A stretch of 64,000 nt of DNA from positions 1,736,001-1,800,000 of the forward strand of contig OZ241350.1 in NCBI GenBank assembly GCA_965200095.1. Reading direction: 5' to 3'. Under the pieces are notes generated by a model, which saw only the letters and a program-made list of their open reading frames with translations, made no database searches and was not told where the DNA came from. The translations under genes and the position numbers were made by a program. This stretch comes from JANQOH01 sp965200095. Its GTDB lineage: Bacteria > Pseudomonadota > Alphaproteobacteria > UBA7887. The stretch's first letter is position 1, and each line of letters opens with the position of its first letter. This document shows, one piece after another, positions 7,878-17,027 of the stretch.

Positions 7878-8682
7878 TCCGGGCGGTGAGCTGGAATATC
7901 GACAAACGCGTCGCGCCGTGGCGACGCCGATGTCGCGTTGCTGCAGGAAGCGGGGAGTCCGCCGGGCGATTTGGCGCATCTTGTCCCCATCGGGGACGAT
8001 ATTTTCTGGAACCGGTGCTTGTATGACAGCTGGCGCCTGGTCGTGCCTCTGTCGGATCGGGTCCGGGTCGAGCAATTCCGGCAAACGCCGCCCGTTAGCG
8101 AGACTGGAGAGCGAGACATCGGTGTGAGCGGGATCGGAACCGTCGCCGTCGCGAGGGTGGCGCCGCGCGACTCGCCGGAGGACGCGTTTATCGCGGTTTC
8201 GATGTATGCGCGATGGATGAAGCCCCATCCCTCGACCGGACCGGGTCGGTTCCGTGTCGGCGCATCGGATTCTCTCGGACCTCTCCGCATTCATAGGTCA
8301 CAGAGACCCGTCCCGGCAGCGAATTCTGGCCGCAGGCGACCTGAACATGTTTTACGGCGCGCAAGGCGGCGCTCAGTCATTGCCCGAACGCGAGCGCACC
8401 GTATGGGCGCGGATGGAGGCGCTCGGCCTCGAGTTCCTGGGGCCGCAAGCGCCGAACGGCCGGCAGGCGCTGTCGCCTCCCGACGATGTTCCGGCCGACA
8501 CGAAGAACGTCCCGACGTGTTACGCTCCACGGCAATCTCCCGCGGACGCCGGCCACCAGCTCGACTACGTTTTCGCGTCGCGAGGCTTCCACGAGAACAT
8601 AAATGCGCGCGCCCTCAATGGCGTCGAAGAGTGGGGCTCCAGCGACCACTGTCGCTTGTCGATCGACGTATCCATCGGATAA
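7874..8682 (+). pseudogene. Endonuclease/exonuclease/phosphatase-family gene, broken by at least two frameshifts
   Basis: Three consecutive pieces of one protein lie in three frames. From ATG 7874 comes MIRAVSWNIDKRVAPW, the opening strand of the EEP fold. From about 7923 a second frame continues DADVALLQEAG, which holds the LQE catalytic motif, through WRLVVPLSDRV to RWMKPHPS. From about 8250 a third frame gives AHRILSDLSAFIGH, AAGDLNMFYG (the GDxN motif) and a C-terminal HQLDYVFAS...SSDH, which holds the terminal Asp-His. The catalytic motifs all survive, but no single frame joins them. The first break looks like a deletion of a few bases near 7921. The ATG overlaps the petC stop. A sequencing error cannot be excluded, but two independent breaks favour real decay. 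Confidence 0.75.
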
Positions 8683-8738
8683 GGGCTCTGTCGGAAAGCG
8701 TCGGGAGCGCCGTCCCGGCGGCGCCGATTCGGTTCAGG

Positions 8739-9875
8739 TCATTGTCGGTCGTCCCGAGCTTCGAGAAACGTCGTCAGCGCCGAGACGGTTTCGGCCGGGC
8801 GCTCCTGCTGGACCCAGTGGCCGGCGCCGTCGATGGGGTCGAATTCGTGGAAGCGGGGGCAGGCGGCGCGCATCCGCTCCAGCGCGCCGGGGCGCTGATG
8901 AACCCCCCAGTCGCTGCGGCCGGCGATGAAGCAGGCGGGAACATCGATGACGCGCCCCGCGAACAGACCCAGGTCCCGCGCATTGCCGCCGCCGGTCATG
9001 CACCGGTACCATTGCAGGCCGCCCTGAAAGCCGGTGCGTTCGTATTCGCGCGCGTAGATCGCGAGTTCCGCATCGGGCAGCCAGCCGCAGGCGGCGATTT
9101 CGGCGGCCGAGGGCGCCTCTTCGGCGACCGTTTCGGCCATCGTGCGGTCGCGGTCCATGATGTAATAGGTCGGCATCTTCGCGAGTTCGCCCGCCGTCCA
9201 GCCGGACAGGGGGAAAGGGCGGTTCGCCTCCCAGTCGGCGCTCTTGTGATGGAAATAGGCGCGCAGGAAGCCATGCACGCCTTGCGGGCATCCAACCATG
9301 TCGCCATTGGCCGCGCGCGTCGAATAATACCATTGGTAATGTTTGCGCGGGCGGTCGAGCGCCGCCAGCTCGTCGTGAATGCTGTCCGTCCTGCGGCGCG
9401 CGGCGAGCGGCGGCGCTCCCGAGAAGGGCGCGCTCATCATCGCCAGGGAGCGGAACAGGTCGGGGCGGATCAAGGCGCAGCACGCCGCGACATAAGACCC
9501 GGCGTCGTGTCCGAAAACGCCGTCGACGCGGCGCCAGCCGAGCGCCCCCGCAAGCCCCACGATGTCGCGCACGAGATTGGTGAGGAGGAAGGGCGAGAGA
9601 TCGCCGTCGTAGTCGGCGCTCCAGCCGGCTGTCCGCCCGTAGCCGCGCTGGTCGGGCGCGACGACGTGAAAGCCCGCGGCGGCGAGGAGCGGCATGACCG
9701 CCCGCCAGCTGTAGGCCAGTTCGGGGAAGCCGTGCAGCAGGAACAGGCGCGGCCGGTCTCCGTCCCCGAACCCGGCCTCCAGCACGTGCATGTCGAGGCC
9801 GTTGCCGTTGGCGACGAAGCGCGCGCGCACGCCGGGCGGAAGCGGCGCCCCGCCGTAACCGGCGCCGGCGGTCAT
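8739..9875 (-). CDS. Alpha/beta hydrolase, epoxide hydrolase-like
   Basis: A 378-residue alpha/beta hydrolase. HGFPE (48-52) supplies the oxyanion-hole HG-x-P motif typical of epoxide hydrolases. GHDAGS (122-127) places an Asp nucleophile (Asp124) at the nucleophile elbow, and GAGHWVQQE near the C-terminus carries the catalytic His. An Asp rather than Ser nucleophile points to epoxide hydrolase or haloalkane dehalogenase chemistry; the HGFPE motif favours the former. No signal peptide is present, so it is cytoplasmic. It stands alone between the EEP pseudogene and a repeat element. The substrate is unknown. Confidence 0.85.
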   Translation of the reverse strand: MTAGAGYGGAPLPPGVRARFVANGNGLDMHVLEAGFGDGDRPRLFLLHGFPELAYSWRAVMPLLAAAGFHVVAPDQRGYGRTAGWSADYDGDLSPFLLTNLVRDIVGLAGALGWRRVDGVFGHDAGSYVAACCALIRPDLFRSLAMMSAPFSGAPPLAARRRTDSIHDELAALDRPRKHYQWYYSTRAANGDMVGCPQGVHGFLRAYFHHKSADWEANRPFPLSGWTAGELAKMPTYYIMDRDRTMAETVAEEAPSAAEIAACGWLPDAELAIYAREYERTGFQGGLQWYRCMTGGGNARDLGLFAGRVIDVPACFIAGRSDWGVHQRPGALERMRAACPRFHEFDPIDGAGHWVQQERPAETVSALTTFLEARDDRQ

Positions 9876-9958
9876 GCGGCTTGCGGCAGCATGGCGATCA
9901 TGCGGCGAGTGTCGGCCTGCGGGCGCAAGGCGTCAATCCCCGCGTCCCGTGCCCAGCG

Positions 9959-10067
9959 ATTCTCATTATGGCGATGGACGCGCCTTCCTGGGAGCGCCGG
10001 CGAGACGCCGGCGCTCCCAGGGGGGCCGCGACAGGTCCGCCGCATCGCTATGGGCCAAAATGAGAAT
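9959..10067. repeat. Dispersed inverted-repeat element, copy R1
   Basis: A 109-base element with short terminal inverted repeats (ATTCTCATTATGG at the left, CCAAAATGAGAAT at the right, one mismatch). Inside is a perfect 15-base-pair stem with a 3-base loop (9988-10020, arms CTGGGAGCGCCGGCG). It matches the elements at 17028-17180, 48337-48487 and 53239-53322, but lacks their central spacer. It carries no coding sequence. It occupies the space between the hydrolase and the pdhA promoter. Confidence 0.85.
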
Positions 10068-10117
10068 TGCTGTCCCGTGCCGGACCGGCAGGCGCCGGTC
10101 GGCGGCGCGCCGCGCGC

Positions 10118-10146
10118 TTGCGGCGCCGGGGGCCGTTCACTAAGGT
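10118..10146 (+). promoter_or_regulatory. Predicted promoter of the pyruvate dehydrogenase operon
   Basis: TTGCGG (10118-10123), a 17-base spacer and TAAGGT (10141-10146) precede the pdhA ATG by 33 bases. The leader carries AGAGG just before the start codon. The call is by consensus and spacing only. Confidence 0.5.
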
Positions 10147-10179
10147 AGCCGCGTCGCTCGGCAACCGCGCAGAGGCGCC

Positions 10180-11190
10180 ATGACCGCTACGTCCCGCCGC
10201 CCCAAACTCGCGCCCGCGCCCGCCGAACCGTCGGTATCGGCCGAGGAGCTGCGCGACTGGTACCGTCGGATGCTGTTGCTGCGCCGTTTCGAGGAAAAGG
10301 CCGGTCAGATGTACGGCTTGGGGCTGATCGGCGGGTTCTGTCACCTGTATATCGGGCAGGAAGCGGTGGCCGTCGGCATCGACCGGGCCATCGGCGCCGA
10401 CGACGCCCTCGTCACCAGCTATCGCTGCCACGGACATGCGATCGCGCGCGGGGTCTCGCCGCGTGCGGTGCTCGCCGAGCTCACGGGCCGCGAAACCGGA
10501 ATATCGAAGGGCAAGGGCGGCTCGATGCACATGTTCGCGCCGGAACACGGGTTCTGGGGCGGTCACGGCATTGTCGGCGCGCAGGTTCCCATCGGGACCG
10601 GCATCGCGTTCGCGCTGAAATACCGCGGCTCCGACCGGATATGCGTCACCTGTTTCGGCGACGGCGCGGCCAATCAGGGGCAGGTGCACGAAGCCTACAA
10701 CATGGCGGCGTTGTGGCGCTTGCCGGTCGTCTACGTCATTGAGAACAACCAGTACGCCATGGGCACGGCGGTGGACCGGTCGACGGCCGAGGTCGAACTC
10801 TTCAAGCACGCCCAGGGGTTCAATATCCCGGGCATCCAGTGCGACGGCATGGATGTCGTCGCGGTGCGCGACGCGGCGCGCGAAGCTGCCTCCTATGTGC
10901 GGGCCGGCAACGGCCCCATGCTCATCGAGATGAAGACCTACCGCTACCGCGGCCATTCCATGTCCGACCCGGCGAAATACCGTTCGCGCGAGGAGGTGCG
11001 GGAAATGCGCCGCGCCCACGACCCCATCGACCGGCTCCGCGACTGGCTGATCGACGGCGGCCACGCCGACGAGGCGGGTCTCAAGTCCGTCGACCGGGAG
11101 GTCCGCGCAGTCATCGCCGACGCCGCCGAATTCGCCGAGAACAGCACCGAGCCGGCGCCGGCGGAACTTACCCTCGACGTGGTCGCCTGA
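10180..11190 (+). CDS. pdhA: Pyruvate dehydrogenase E1 component, alpha subunit
   Basis: The 336-residue alpha chain of the alpha2beta2 pyruvate dehydrogenase (E1), which decarboxylates pyruvate with thiamine diphosphate and reductively acetylates the lipoyl group of E2. The cofactor motif GDGAANQGQVHEA through ENNQYAMGT is present, starting near residue 160. SYRCHGHAIARG and YRYRGHSMSDP are the conserved active-site and phosphorylation-loop regions of this family. The gene heads the run pdhA-pdhB-pdhC-lpd-lipA and is followed by pdhB after three bases. Confidence 0.96.
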   Translation: MTATSRRPKLAPAPAEPSVSAEELRDWYRRMLLLRRFEEKAGQMYGLGLIGGFCHLYIGQEAVAVGIDRAIGADDALVTSYRCHGHAIARGVSPRAVLAELTGRETGISKGKGGSMHMFAPEHGFWGGHGIVGAQVPIGTGIAFALKYRGSDRICVTCFGDGAANQGQVHEAYNMAALWRLPVVYVIENNQYAMGTAVDRSTAEVELFKHAQGFNIPGIQCDGMDVVAVRDAAREAASYVRAGNGPMLIEMKTYRYRGHSMSDPAKYRSREEVREMRRAHDPIDRLRDWLIDGGHADEAGLKSVDREVRAVIADAAEFAENSTEPAPAELTLDVVA

Positions 11191-11193
11191 GCG

Positions 11194-12171
11194 ATGGCGA
11201 CAATCACCGTCCGCGAGGCGCTGCGCGACGCCATGGCCGAGGAGATGCGTCGCGACGATTCGGTCTTCCTCATGGGCGAAGAGGTCGGGGAATACGAAGG
11301 CGCCTACAAGGTCAGCCAGGGGATGCTCGAGGAGTTCGGCCCCCGTCGCGTGGTGGATACGCCGATTACGGAGGCGGGCTTTACGGGGCTCGGCGTCGGC
11401 GCCGCGTTCATGGGCCTGCGGCCCATTGTCGAGTTCATGACCTTCAATTTTGCCATGCAGGCGATGGACCAGATCGTCAATTCGGCGGCCAAGACCCGTT
11501 ACATGTCGGGCGGCGCGGTGTCGTGCCCGATCGTCTTCCGCGGCCCCAACGGCGCCGCCTCGCGCGTCGCCGCGCAGCACTCGCAGGATTTCTCGTCGTG
11601 GTATGCGCATGTCGCCGGCCTGACGGTCGTCGCGCCGTCCACGGCCGCCGACGCCAAGGGCTTGCTCAAGGCGGCGATCCGCAGCGACGACCCGGTCCTG
11701 TTTCTTGAGAACGAACTGCTCTACGGGCGCGCCGGCGAGGCGCCGGAAGGCGACTGGGTCACGCCCATCGGCAAGGCCGCCGTCGTCCGCGAGGGGGCCG
11801 ATGTCACCCTCGTGGCCTTTTCGCGCGGCGTCGAACATGCACTGGAGGCGGCGGACAGGCTCGCCGACGACGGGGTTCGCGCCGAGGTTGTCGATCTGCG
11901 CACGCTGCGTCCGCTCGACATGGACACGGTCGTCGAGTCGGCCCGCCGCACCAACCGGGCGGTCACGGTGGAAGAGGGCTGGCCCGCGGCCGGGATCGGC
12001 GCCGAGGTCGCGGCGCGCGTGACCGAACGCGCGTTCGACCATCTCGACGCGCCGGTCCTGCGGGTCGGCGGGGTGGACGCGCCGATGCCCTATGCGGCGA
12101 ATCTGGAGCGGCTCGCCCTGCCGGACGCCGGGCGCGTCGTTGCCGCCGCAAAGCGCGTCTGCTACCGCTGA
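11194..12171 (+). CDS. pdhB: Pyruvate dehydrogenase E1 component, beta subunit
   Basis: The 325-residue beta chain of E1, beginning ATITVREALRDAMAEEM. It contributes FMGEEVGEYEGAYKVSQGM-type residues to the thiamine pocket and the Tkt central and C-terminal transketolase folds. Many alphaproteobacterial PdhB proteins carry an extra N-terminal lipoyl domain; this one does not, so the only lipoyl domain in the complex here is on E2. It is separated from pdhA by three bases and from pdhC by 22. Confidence 0.96.
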   Translation: MATITVREALRDAMAEEMRRDDSVFLMGEEVGEYEGAYKVSQGMLEEFGPRRVVDTPITEAGFTGLGVGAAFMGLRPIVEFMTFNFAMQAMDQIVNSAAKTRYMSGGAVSCPIVFRGPNGAASRVAAQHSQDFSSWYAHVAGLTVVAPSTAADAKGLLKAAIRSDDPVLFLENELLYGRAGEAPEGDWVTPIGKAAVVREGADVTLVAFSRGVEHALEAADRLADDGVRAEVVDLRTLRPLDMDTVVESARRTNRAVTVEEGWPAAGIGAEVAARVTERAFDHLDAPVLRVGGVDAPMPYAANLERLALPDAGRVVAAAKRVCYR

Positions 12172-12193
12172 GCGCGCATTCACGGAGCCCGTC

Positions 12194-13444
12194 ATGCCGA
12201 TCCAGATATTGATGCCCGCGCTGTCGCCGACGATGACCGAGGGAACGCTCGCCCGCTGGCTGAAAGGCGAAGGAGACGCCGTCGAACCGGGCGACATCGT
12301 GGCCGAAGTCGAAACCGACAAGGCGACGATGGAAATCGAGGCGGTGGATGAGGGCGTGCTCGGCCGGATCCTGATCCCCGAGGGGACCGAGGGCGTGGAG
12401 ATCAACACCCCCATCGCGGTGCTCGTCGGAGAAGGGGAGAGCGCCTCGGCCATTGCGGAGACGCCGCCGCCCGCCGCGCCGGCGGCCTCCCCCGCCGCGG
12501 CGCCGTCGCCTGCGGGCAACGGGGCGTCGCCCGCGCCGCAGCCGGCGGAACGGATCTTCGCGAGTCCGCTCGCGCGGCGGATGGCGGCGCAGGCGGGTAT
12601 CGATCTCGCGAGCCTGTCGGGCTCCGGTCCGCGCGGGCGCATCGTCAAGCGCGACATCGAGGCGGCGCTGGCGAAAGCGCCCGCCGCCCCGGCGCCCGGT
12701 CCCGCGGCGGCGCCTTTGGCCCCGGCTCCTGTCGCGCCGCAAGCGCCGGCGGCGCCCGAAAGCGGGGTCGTCGCGTTTCCCAATACCGGGATGCGCAAGA
12801 CCATCGCCCGGCGCCTCGCCGAGTCGAAGCAGACGATCCCTCACTTCTATCTCACGGTCGATTGCGACATCGACGCGCTGCTGAAGACCCGGCAGGAGCT
12901 CAACGCGCGCTCCGACGCATACCGGTTATCGGTCAACGATTTCGTCGTGAAGGCCGCGGCGCTCGCCCTGCGCAAGACTCCCGAAGCCAATGCGTCCTGG
13001 ACCGACGCCGCGACCCTTCGCTACGAACGGGTGGACATCGCCGTCGCCGTCGCCGTCGAGGGCGGCCTGGTGACGCCGGTGGTCCGCGACGCCGACAACA
13101 AGGGCCTGGCGGAGATTTCGGCGGAGATGGCGGATTTCGCGGCGCGCGCTCGCGACGGCAAGCTGAAGCCCGAGGAATATCGCGGCGGCGGCTTCTCCGT
13201 TTCCAATCTGGGCATGTACGGCGTCCGCGAATTCGCGGCGGTGATCAATCCGCCGCAAGCGGGAATCCTGGCGGTCGGCGCAGGCGAGAAGAGGCCGGCG
13301 GTCAAGGACGGCGCTCTCGCCATTGCGACGATGATGTCCTGCACCCTGTCGGGCGACCACAGGGTAATCGACGGCGCCATCGGCGCGCGCTTCCTCGCCG
13401 CGTTCAAGGGCCTCGTCGAGGATCCGCTGACCATGTTGCTCTGA
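12194..13444 (+). CDS. pdhC: Pyruvate dehydrogenase E2, dihydrolipoyllysine acetyltransferase
   Basis: The 416-residue E2 core of the complex, which transfers the acetyl group from lipoyl-lysine to CoA. A single N-terminal lipoyl domain (about 1-80) contains the lipoylated Lys43 in ETDKATME. An Ala/Pro-rich linker follows. Next comes the peripheral-subunit-binding domain (about 120-155, FASPLARRMAAQAGIDL...GPRGRIVKRDI), another Ala/Pro linker, and the catalytic domain ending in DHRVIDGA. ATG 12194 begins MPIQILMPALSPTMTEGT, the standard lipoyl-domain start. Its stop overlaps the lpd start. Confidence 0.96.
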   Translation: MPIQILMPALSPTMTEGTLARWLKGEGDAVEPGDIVAEVETDKATMEIEAVDEGVLGRILIPEGTEGVEINTPIAVLVGEGESASAIAETPPPAAPAASPAAAPSPAGNGASPAPQPAERIFASPLARRMAAQAGIDLASLSGSGPRGRIVKRDIEAALAKAPAAPAPGPAAAPLAPAPVAPQAPAAPESGVVAFPNTGMRKTIARRLAESKQTIPHFYLTVDCDIDALLKTRQELNARSDAYRLSVNDFVVKAAALALRKTPEANASWTDAATLRYERVDIAVAVAVEGGLVTPVVRDADNKGLAEISAEMADFAARARDGKLKPEEYRGGGFSVSNLGMYGVREFAAVINPPQAGILAVGAGEKRPAVKDGALAIATMMSCTLSGDHRVIDGAIGARFLAAFKGLVEDPLTMLL

Positions 13445-14835
13445 TGGCGGATGCGGAATTCGACCTTGTCGTCATCGGCGGGGGCCCCGGCGGTTACGTC
13501 GCCGCCATCCGCGCCGCGCAACTCGGCCTGCGGGCGGCGCTCGTCGAACGCGAGCATCTCGGCGGCGTTTGCCTGAACTGGGGCTGTATCCCCACCAAGG
13601 CGCTGCTGCGCGCCTCGGAGATCAACCACCTGCTCGGCGGCCTCGACAATTTCGGCTTTTCGGCGAAAGAGGTCGCGTTCGATGCGAAGAAGGTCGTCGC
13701 GCGTTCGCGCGCCGTCGCGAAACGCCTGTCGCGCGGCGTCGGCTTCCTGCTGAAGAAGAACGGCGTGACGGTGTTCGACGGCGCCGGCAGGCTCTCCGGC
13801 GGCGGCGCTGTCGCGATAGAGAAGAAAGACGGGGGGATAGCTGAAATTTCGGCGCCGCACATCGTCCTCGCGACCGGGGCGCGCCCGCGCGCGCTGCCGG
13901 ATGTCCGGCCCGACGGCGAGCGCATCTGGACCTACCGCGAAGCGATGGTTCCCGAGGCCATTCCCGGTTCGGTGCTGGTGATCGGCGCCGGCGCCATCGG
14001 CGTCGAATTTGCGAGCTTCTACCGGGACATGGGCGCCGAGGTCACCCTCGTCGAGGCGCTCGACCGCATCCTTCCCGTCGAGGACGCCGAGATTTCCGGT
14101 TTCGTCCGCAAGGCGTTCGAGAAACAGGGCATGGCGGTCCATGCCGCGACTACCGTCACGGGCCTCGATAAACGCGGCGCGAGCCTCGCCGCCACGCTCG
14201 ATCCGGGCGGCGAGATCGCCGTCGACAAGGTCGTTCTCGCGGTCGGGATCGTCGGGAACGTCGAAGACCTCGGCTTTGAAGGCACGGCGGTGCGGGTCGA
14301 GCGCGGCCATGTGGCGGTCGACGGCTCCATGCGCACCGGCGAACCCGGCGTCTACGCCATCGGCGACCTCGCGGGTCCGCCCTGGCTCGCGCACAAGGCG
14401 AGTCACGAAGGCGTGCTGTGCGTCGAGAAGATTGCCGGAGTCGAGGGAGTCCACCCGCTCGACTCCCGCAACATCCCCGGCTGCACCTACTGCCGGCCCC
14501 AGGTGGCGAGCGTCGGCCTGACCGAAGCGGCCGCCCGCGAGGCGGGGCATGACGTAAAGGTCGGCCGCTTTCCCTTCGCCGGCAACGGCAAGGCCCTCGC
14601 CCTCGGCGAGCCGGAAGGGTTGGTCAAGACCGTGTTCGACGCCGGGACGGGGGAACTGCTCGGCGCCCACATGGTCGGCGCCGAGGTCACCGAACTCATA
14701 CAGGGCTACGCCGTCGCGAAGACCCTGGAAGGCACCGAGCGCGACCTCATGGCCACTGTCTTCCCGCACCCCACGATCTCGGAAACGATGCACGAATCGG
14801 TCCTCGACGCCTGGGGCCGGGCGCTCCATATCTAG
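13444..14835 (+). CDS. lpdA: Dihydrolipoyl dehydrogenase (E3)
   Basis: A 463-residue FAD-dependent disulfide reductase that re-oxidises the dihydrolipoyl groups of E2 and makes NADH. GGGPGGY near residue 11 binds FAD. The redox-active disulfide is in GGVCLNWGCIPTK (Cys about 42 and 47). VIGAGAIGVEFASFY is the NAD-binding site, and HPTISETMHES carries the C-terminal catalytic His-Glu dyad. ATG 13444 overlaps the pdhC stop codon (ATGA type). This copy is embedded in the pyruvate dehydrogenase operon, so it most likely serves that complex. Confidence 0.96.
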   Translation: MADAEFDLVVIGGGPGGYVAAIRAAQLGLRAALVEREHLGGVCLNWGCIPTKALLRASEINHLLGGLDNFGFSAKEVAFDAKKVVARSRAVAKRLSRGVGFLLKKNGVTVFDGAGRLSGGGAVAIEKKDGGIAEISAPHIVLATGARPRALPDVRPDGERIWTYREAMVPEAIPGSVLVIGAGAIGVEFASFYRDMGAEVTLVEALDRILPVEDAEISGFVRKAFEKQGMAVHAATTVTGLDKRGASLAATLDPGGEIAVDKVVLAVGIVGNVEDLGFEGTAVRVERGHVAVDGSMRTGEPGVYAIGDLAGPPWLAHKASHEGVLCVEKIAGVEGVHPLDSRNIPGCTYCRPQVASVGLTEAAAREAGHDVKVGRFPFAGNGKALALGEPEGLVKTVFDAGTGELLGAHMVGAEVTELIQGYAVAKTLEGTERDLMATVFPHPTISETMHESVLDAWGRALHI

Positions 14836-14842
14836 CGGGACC

Positions 14843-15763
14843 ATGCTTCGGCCCGAAATCTCCCGGAACGCGACGGCGGCGCGTCGCCGCAAGCCCGACT
14901 GGATCCGCGTGCGCGCGCCGGGTTCGCCGGGCTACGCCGAAACCCGTCGGCTGATGCGCCGTCTGGCCCTCAACACCGTGTGCGAGGAAGCCGCCTGCCC
15001 GAATATCGGCGAGTGCTGGGCCGGCGGCCACGCCACGGTGATGATCCTCGGCAGCGTCTGCACCCGCAAATGCGCCTTCTGCAACGTCGCGACGGGCCGC
15101 CCCGACCTTCTCGACCCGCACGAACCCGATCGACTCGCCGACGCCGTGGCGGAACTCGGATTGCGGCACGTCGTCGTCACCTCGGTCGACCGCGACGATC
15201 TGCCCGACGGCGGCGCGGCCCATTTCGTGCGCTGTATCGAGCGCATCCGCGACGCCGCGCCGGGGACCACCGTCGAAGTGCTCACGCCCGATTTCCAGCG
15301 CAAGGACGGCGCCGTGGAGGCCGTCGCCCGCGCGCGGCCGGATGTCTACAACCACAATCTCGAAACGGTTCCGCGCCTCTACCGCCGCGTCCGCCCCGCC
15401 GCGCGTTACGCGCATTCGCTGTGGGTGCTGCGTCGCGCCAGGGAAACGACGCCGGCGCTTTTCACGAAGTCCGGCCTGATGGTGGGCCTCGGCGAGACCG
15501 AAGACGAAATCCTCGCCGTCATGGCCGACATGCGCGCCCACGACATCGACTTCCTCACGATCGGGCAATATCTCCAGCCGAGCCCCCGGCATCACCCCGT
15601 GGTCGACTACGTCCATCCCGACAGGTTCGCCGCCTGGCGCGAGGCGGCGCGGAAGATGGGTTTCCTGATGGTTTCGGCGTCGCCGTTGACCCGTTCGTCC
15701 TATCACGCCGATTCGGATTTCCAGGCCTTGCGCGCCGCGCGCGAACGCGCCGCTGCGGGGTAG
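14843..15763 (+). CDS. lipA: Lipoyl synthase
   Basis: A 306-residue radical-SAM enzyme that inserts two sulfurs into protein-bound octanoyl groups, making the lipoyl cofactor needed by E2. Both clusters are visible: the auxiliary cluster Cys47/Cys52/Cys58 (CEEAACPNIGEC) and the radical-SAM Cys73/Cys77/Cys80 (CTRKCAFC). The conserved RSSYHA lies at the C-terminus. It begins seven bases after lpdA, and the link with the complex it matures explains the position. Confidence 0.97.
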   Translation: MLRPEISRNATAARRRKPDWIRVRAPGSPGYAETRRLMRRLALNTVCEEAACPNIGECWAGGHATVMILGSVCTRKCAFCNVATGRPDLLDPHEPDRLADAVAELGLRHVVVTSVDRDDLPDGGAAHFVRCIERIRDAAPGTTVEVLTPDFQRKDGAVEAVARARPDVYNHNLETVPRLYRRVRPAARYAHSLWVLRRARETTPALFTKSGLMVGLGETEDEILAVMADMRAHDIDFLTIGQYLQPSPRHHPVVDYVHPDRFAAWREAARKMGFLMVSASPLTRSSYHADSDFQALRAARERAAAG

Positions 15764-15768
15764 GGGCG

Positions 15769-16251
15769 GTGCCTGTCCATAGCGAACGGCGCGTGCTGCC
15801 CTACAGCGCCGAGCAGTTGTTCGACCTGGTCGCCGCGGTGGAACGCTACCCCGAATTCCTCCCCTGGTGTCGCGAGGCGCGCATAACCGCGCGCGAGGGC
15901 GATGTCTTTCACGCCGACGTGACCGTTGGCTTCAAGACCGTCCGCCGCGAATTCGGCTCGCGCGTCGAGACCGTGCGCCCGTCCGCCATCGATGTGACGC
16001 CGACCGGCGGTCCGTTCCGCCGCATGGCCAATCGCTGGCGCTTCACCGATTTGCCTCAGGGCGGCTGCCTGGTGGATTTCCACGTGGATTTCGAGTTCCG
16101 CTCGCGCCTGTTGCGGGCCTTGATCGGCGCGTTATTCCATGAGGCGGTCCGGCGCATGGTCACGGCCTTCGAGGGCCGCGCGCGCGCGCTTTACGGACCG
16201 GTCGCCGCGGCGTCCCGGTCCCGCAGGGCGGTTTCGACGGCCTCGCGCTGA
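15769..16251 (+). CDS. COQ10/RatA-type START-domain protein (ubiquinone-binding chaperone)
   Basis: A 160-residue SRPBCC/START-fold protein of the COQ10 family, thought to bind ubiquinone or its precursors and support respiration. GTG 15769, six bases after the lipA stop, was chosen because it gives the conserved start (ERRVLPYSAEQLFDLVAAVERYPEFLPW). The hallmark segments YPEFLPWCREARI and FHEAVRRMVTAFEGRA are present. The 3' 61 bases overlap the convergent rph gene, and the extra Ser/Arg-rich tail (RSRRAVSTASR) lies in that overlap. RatA-like toxin activity is described for some relatives but is less likely in this setting. Confidence 0.85.
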   Translation: MPVHSERRVLPYSAEQLFDLVAAVERYPEFLPWCREARITAREGDVFHADVTVGFKTVRREFGSRVETVRPSAIDVTPTGGPFRRMANRWRFTDLPQGGCLVDFHVDFEFRSRLLRALIGALFHEAVRRMVTAFEGRARALYGPVAAASRSRRAVSTASR

Positions 16252-16943
16252 AGGTCGCCCAGACGCGCGCACGCGGCGGCGGCAAGGTCCAGGAGCGCGT
16301 CGAGCTGCGCGCGGTCGAACGGCGCGCGTTCGGCGGTCGCCTGCGCCTCCACCAGCCGGCCCGACGCGGTGAAGACGAAGTTCGCGTCCGCGTCCGCGCC
16401 CGAGTCTTCCGTATAGTCGAGGTCGACGACCGGGGTCCCGCGCCACAGGCCGCACGAGACCGCGACCGCCCGGTCGGCGAGCGGGACGGCGGCGATGAGC
16501 CGCTCGCGCGCGAGATAGTCGAAGGCGAGGGAGAGGGCGACCTGCGCGCCCGTGACCGCCGCGGTGCGGGTGCCGCCGTCGGCCTGGAGGACGTCGCAAT
16601 CGACCCGCACCTGGCGTTCGCCGAAGCCGTCGAGCCGGGTGACTGCGCGCAGCGCGCGGCCGATGAGGCGCTGGATTTCGAGCGTGCGCCCCGATTGCCG
16701 CCCGCGCGCCGCCTCGCGGTCGGTGCGCGAGTGAGTGGAGCGCGGCAACATGCCGTATTCGGCGGTGACCCACCCCTGCCCCGAATGGCGCAGAAAGGGC
16801 GGAACCCGGTCTTCCACAGTGGCGGCGCACAGAACGTGCGTGTCGCCGAACCGCGCGAGGCAGGAGCCTTCCGCGTGTCTGGCGACTCCGGGTTCGAGGC
16901 TGACGGCGCGCATTTCGTCGGGCGCGCGCCCTGAAGGCCGCAT
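16191..16943 (-). CDS. rph: Ribonuclease PH
   Basis: A 250-residue phosphorolytic 3'-5' exoribonuclease that trims tRNA 3' ends. The start MRPSGRAPDEMRAVSLEPG is the family's standard N-terminus. CDVLQADGGTRTAAVTGA, with the phosphate-binding Arg, and VDLDYTEDSGADADANFV, with catalytic acidic residues, are both intact. Length is slightly above the usual 238 residues. It converges on the COQ10-type gene with a 61-base coding overlap. Confidence 0.95.
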   Translation of the reverse strand: MRPSGRAPDEMRAVSLEPGVARHAEGSCLARFGDTHVLCAATVEDRVPPFLRHSGQGWVTAEYGMLPRSTHSRTDREAARGRQSGRTLEIQRLIGRALRAVTRLDGFGERQVRVDCDVLQADGGTRTAAVTGAQVALSLAFDYLARERLIAAVPLADRAVAVSCGLWRGTPVVDLDYTEDSGADADANFVFTASGRLVEAQATAERAPFDRAQLDALLDLAAAACARLGDLQREAVETALRDRDAAATGP

Positions 16944-16976
16944 GGTCGATCCCGCCGTCCGGCATCGGAAGACCGC

Positions 16977-17005
16977 ACCCTAACGCGAGCGCCCGCGCCC
17001 GTCCA
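16977..17005 (-). promoter_or_regulatory. Predicted promoter of rph
   Basis: On the minus strand TGGACG (17005-17000), a 17-base spacer and TAGGGT (16982-16977) lie 34 bases before the rph start codon. TAGGGT also serves as the -10 of the tRNA-Thr promoter in this window. Confidence 0.4.
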
Positions 17006-17027
17006 CCGGGTCGCCCCGCGTCCAGCG

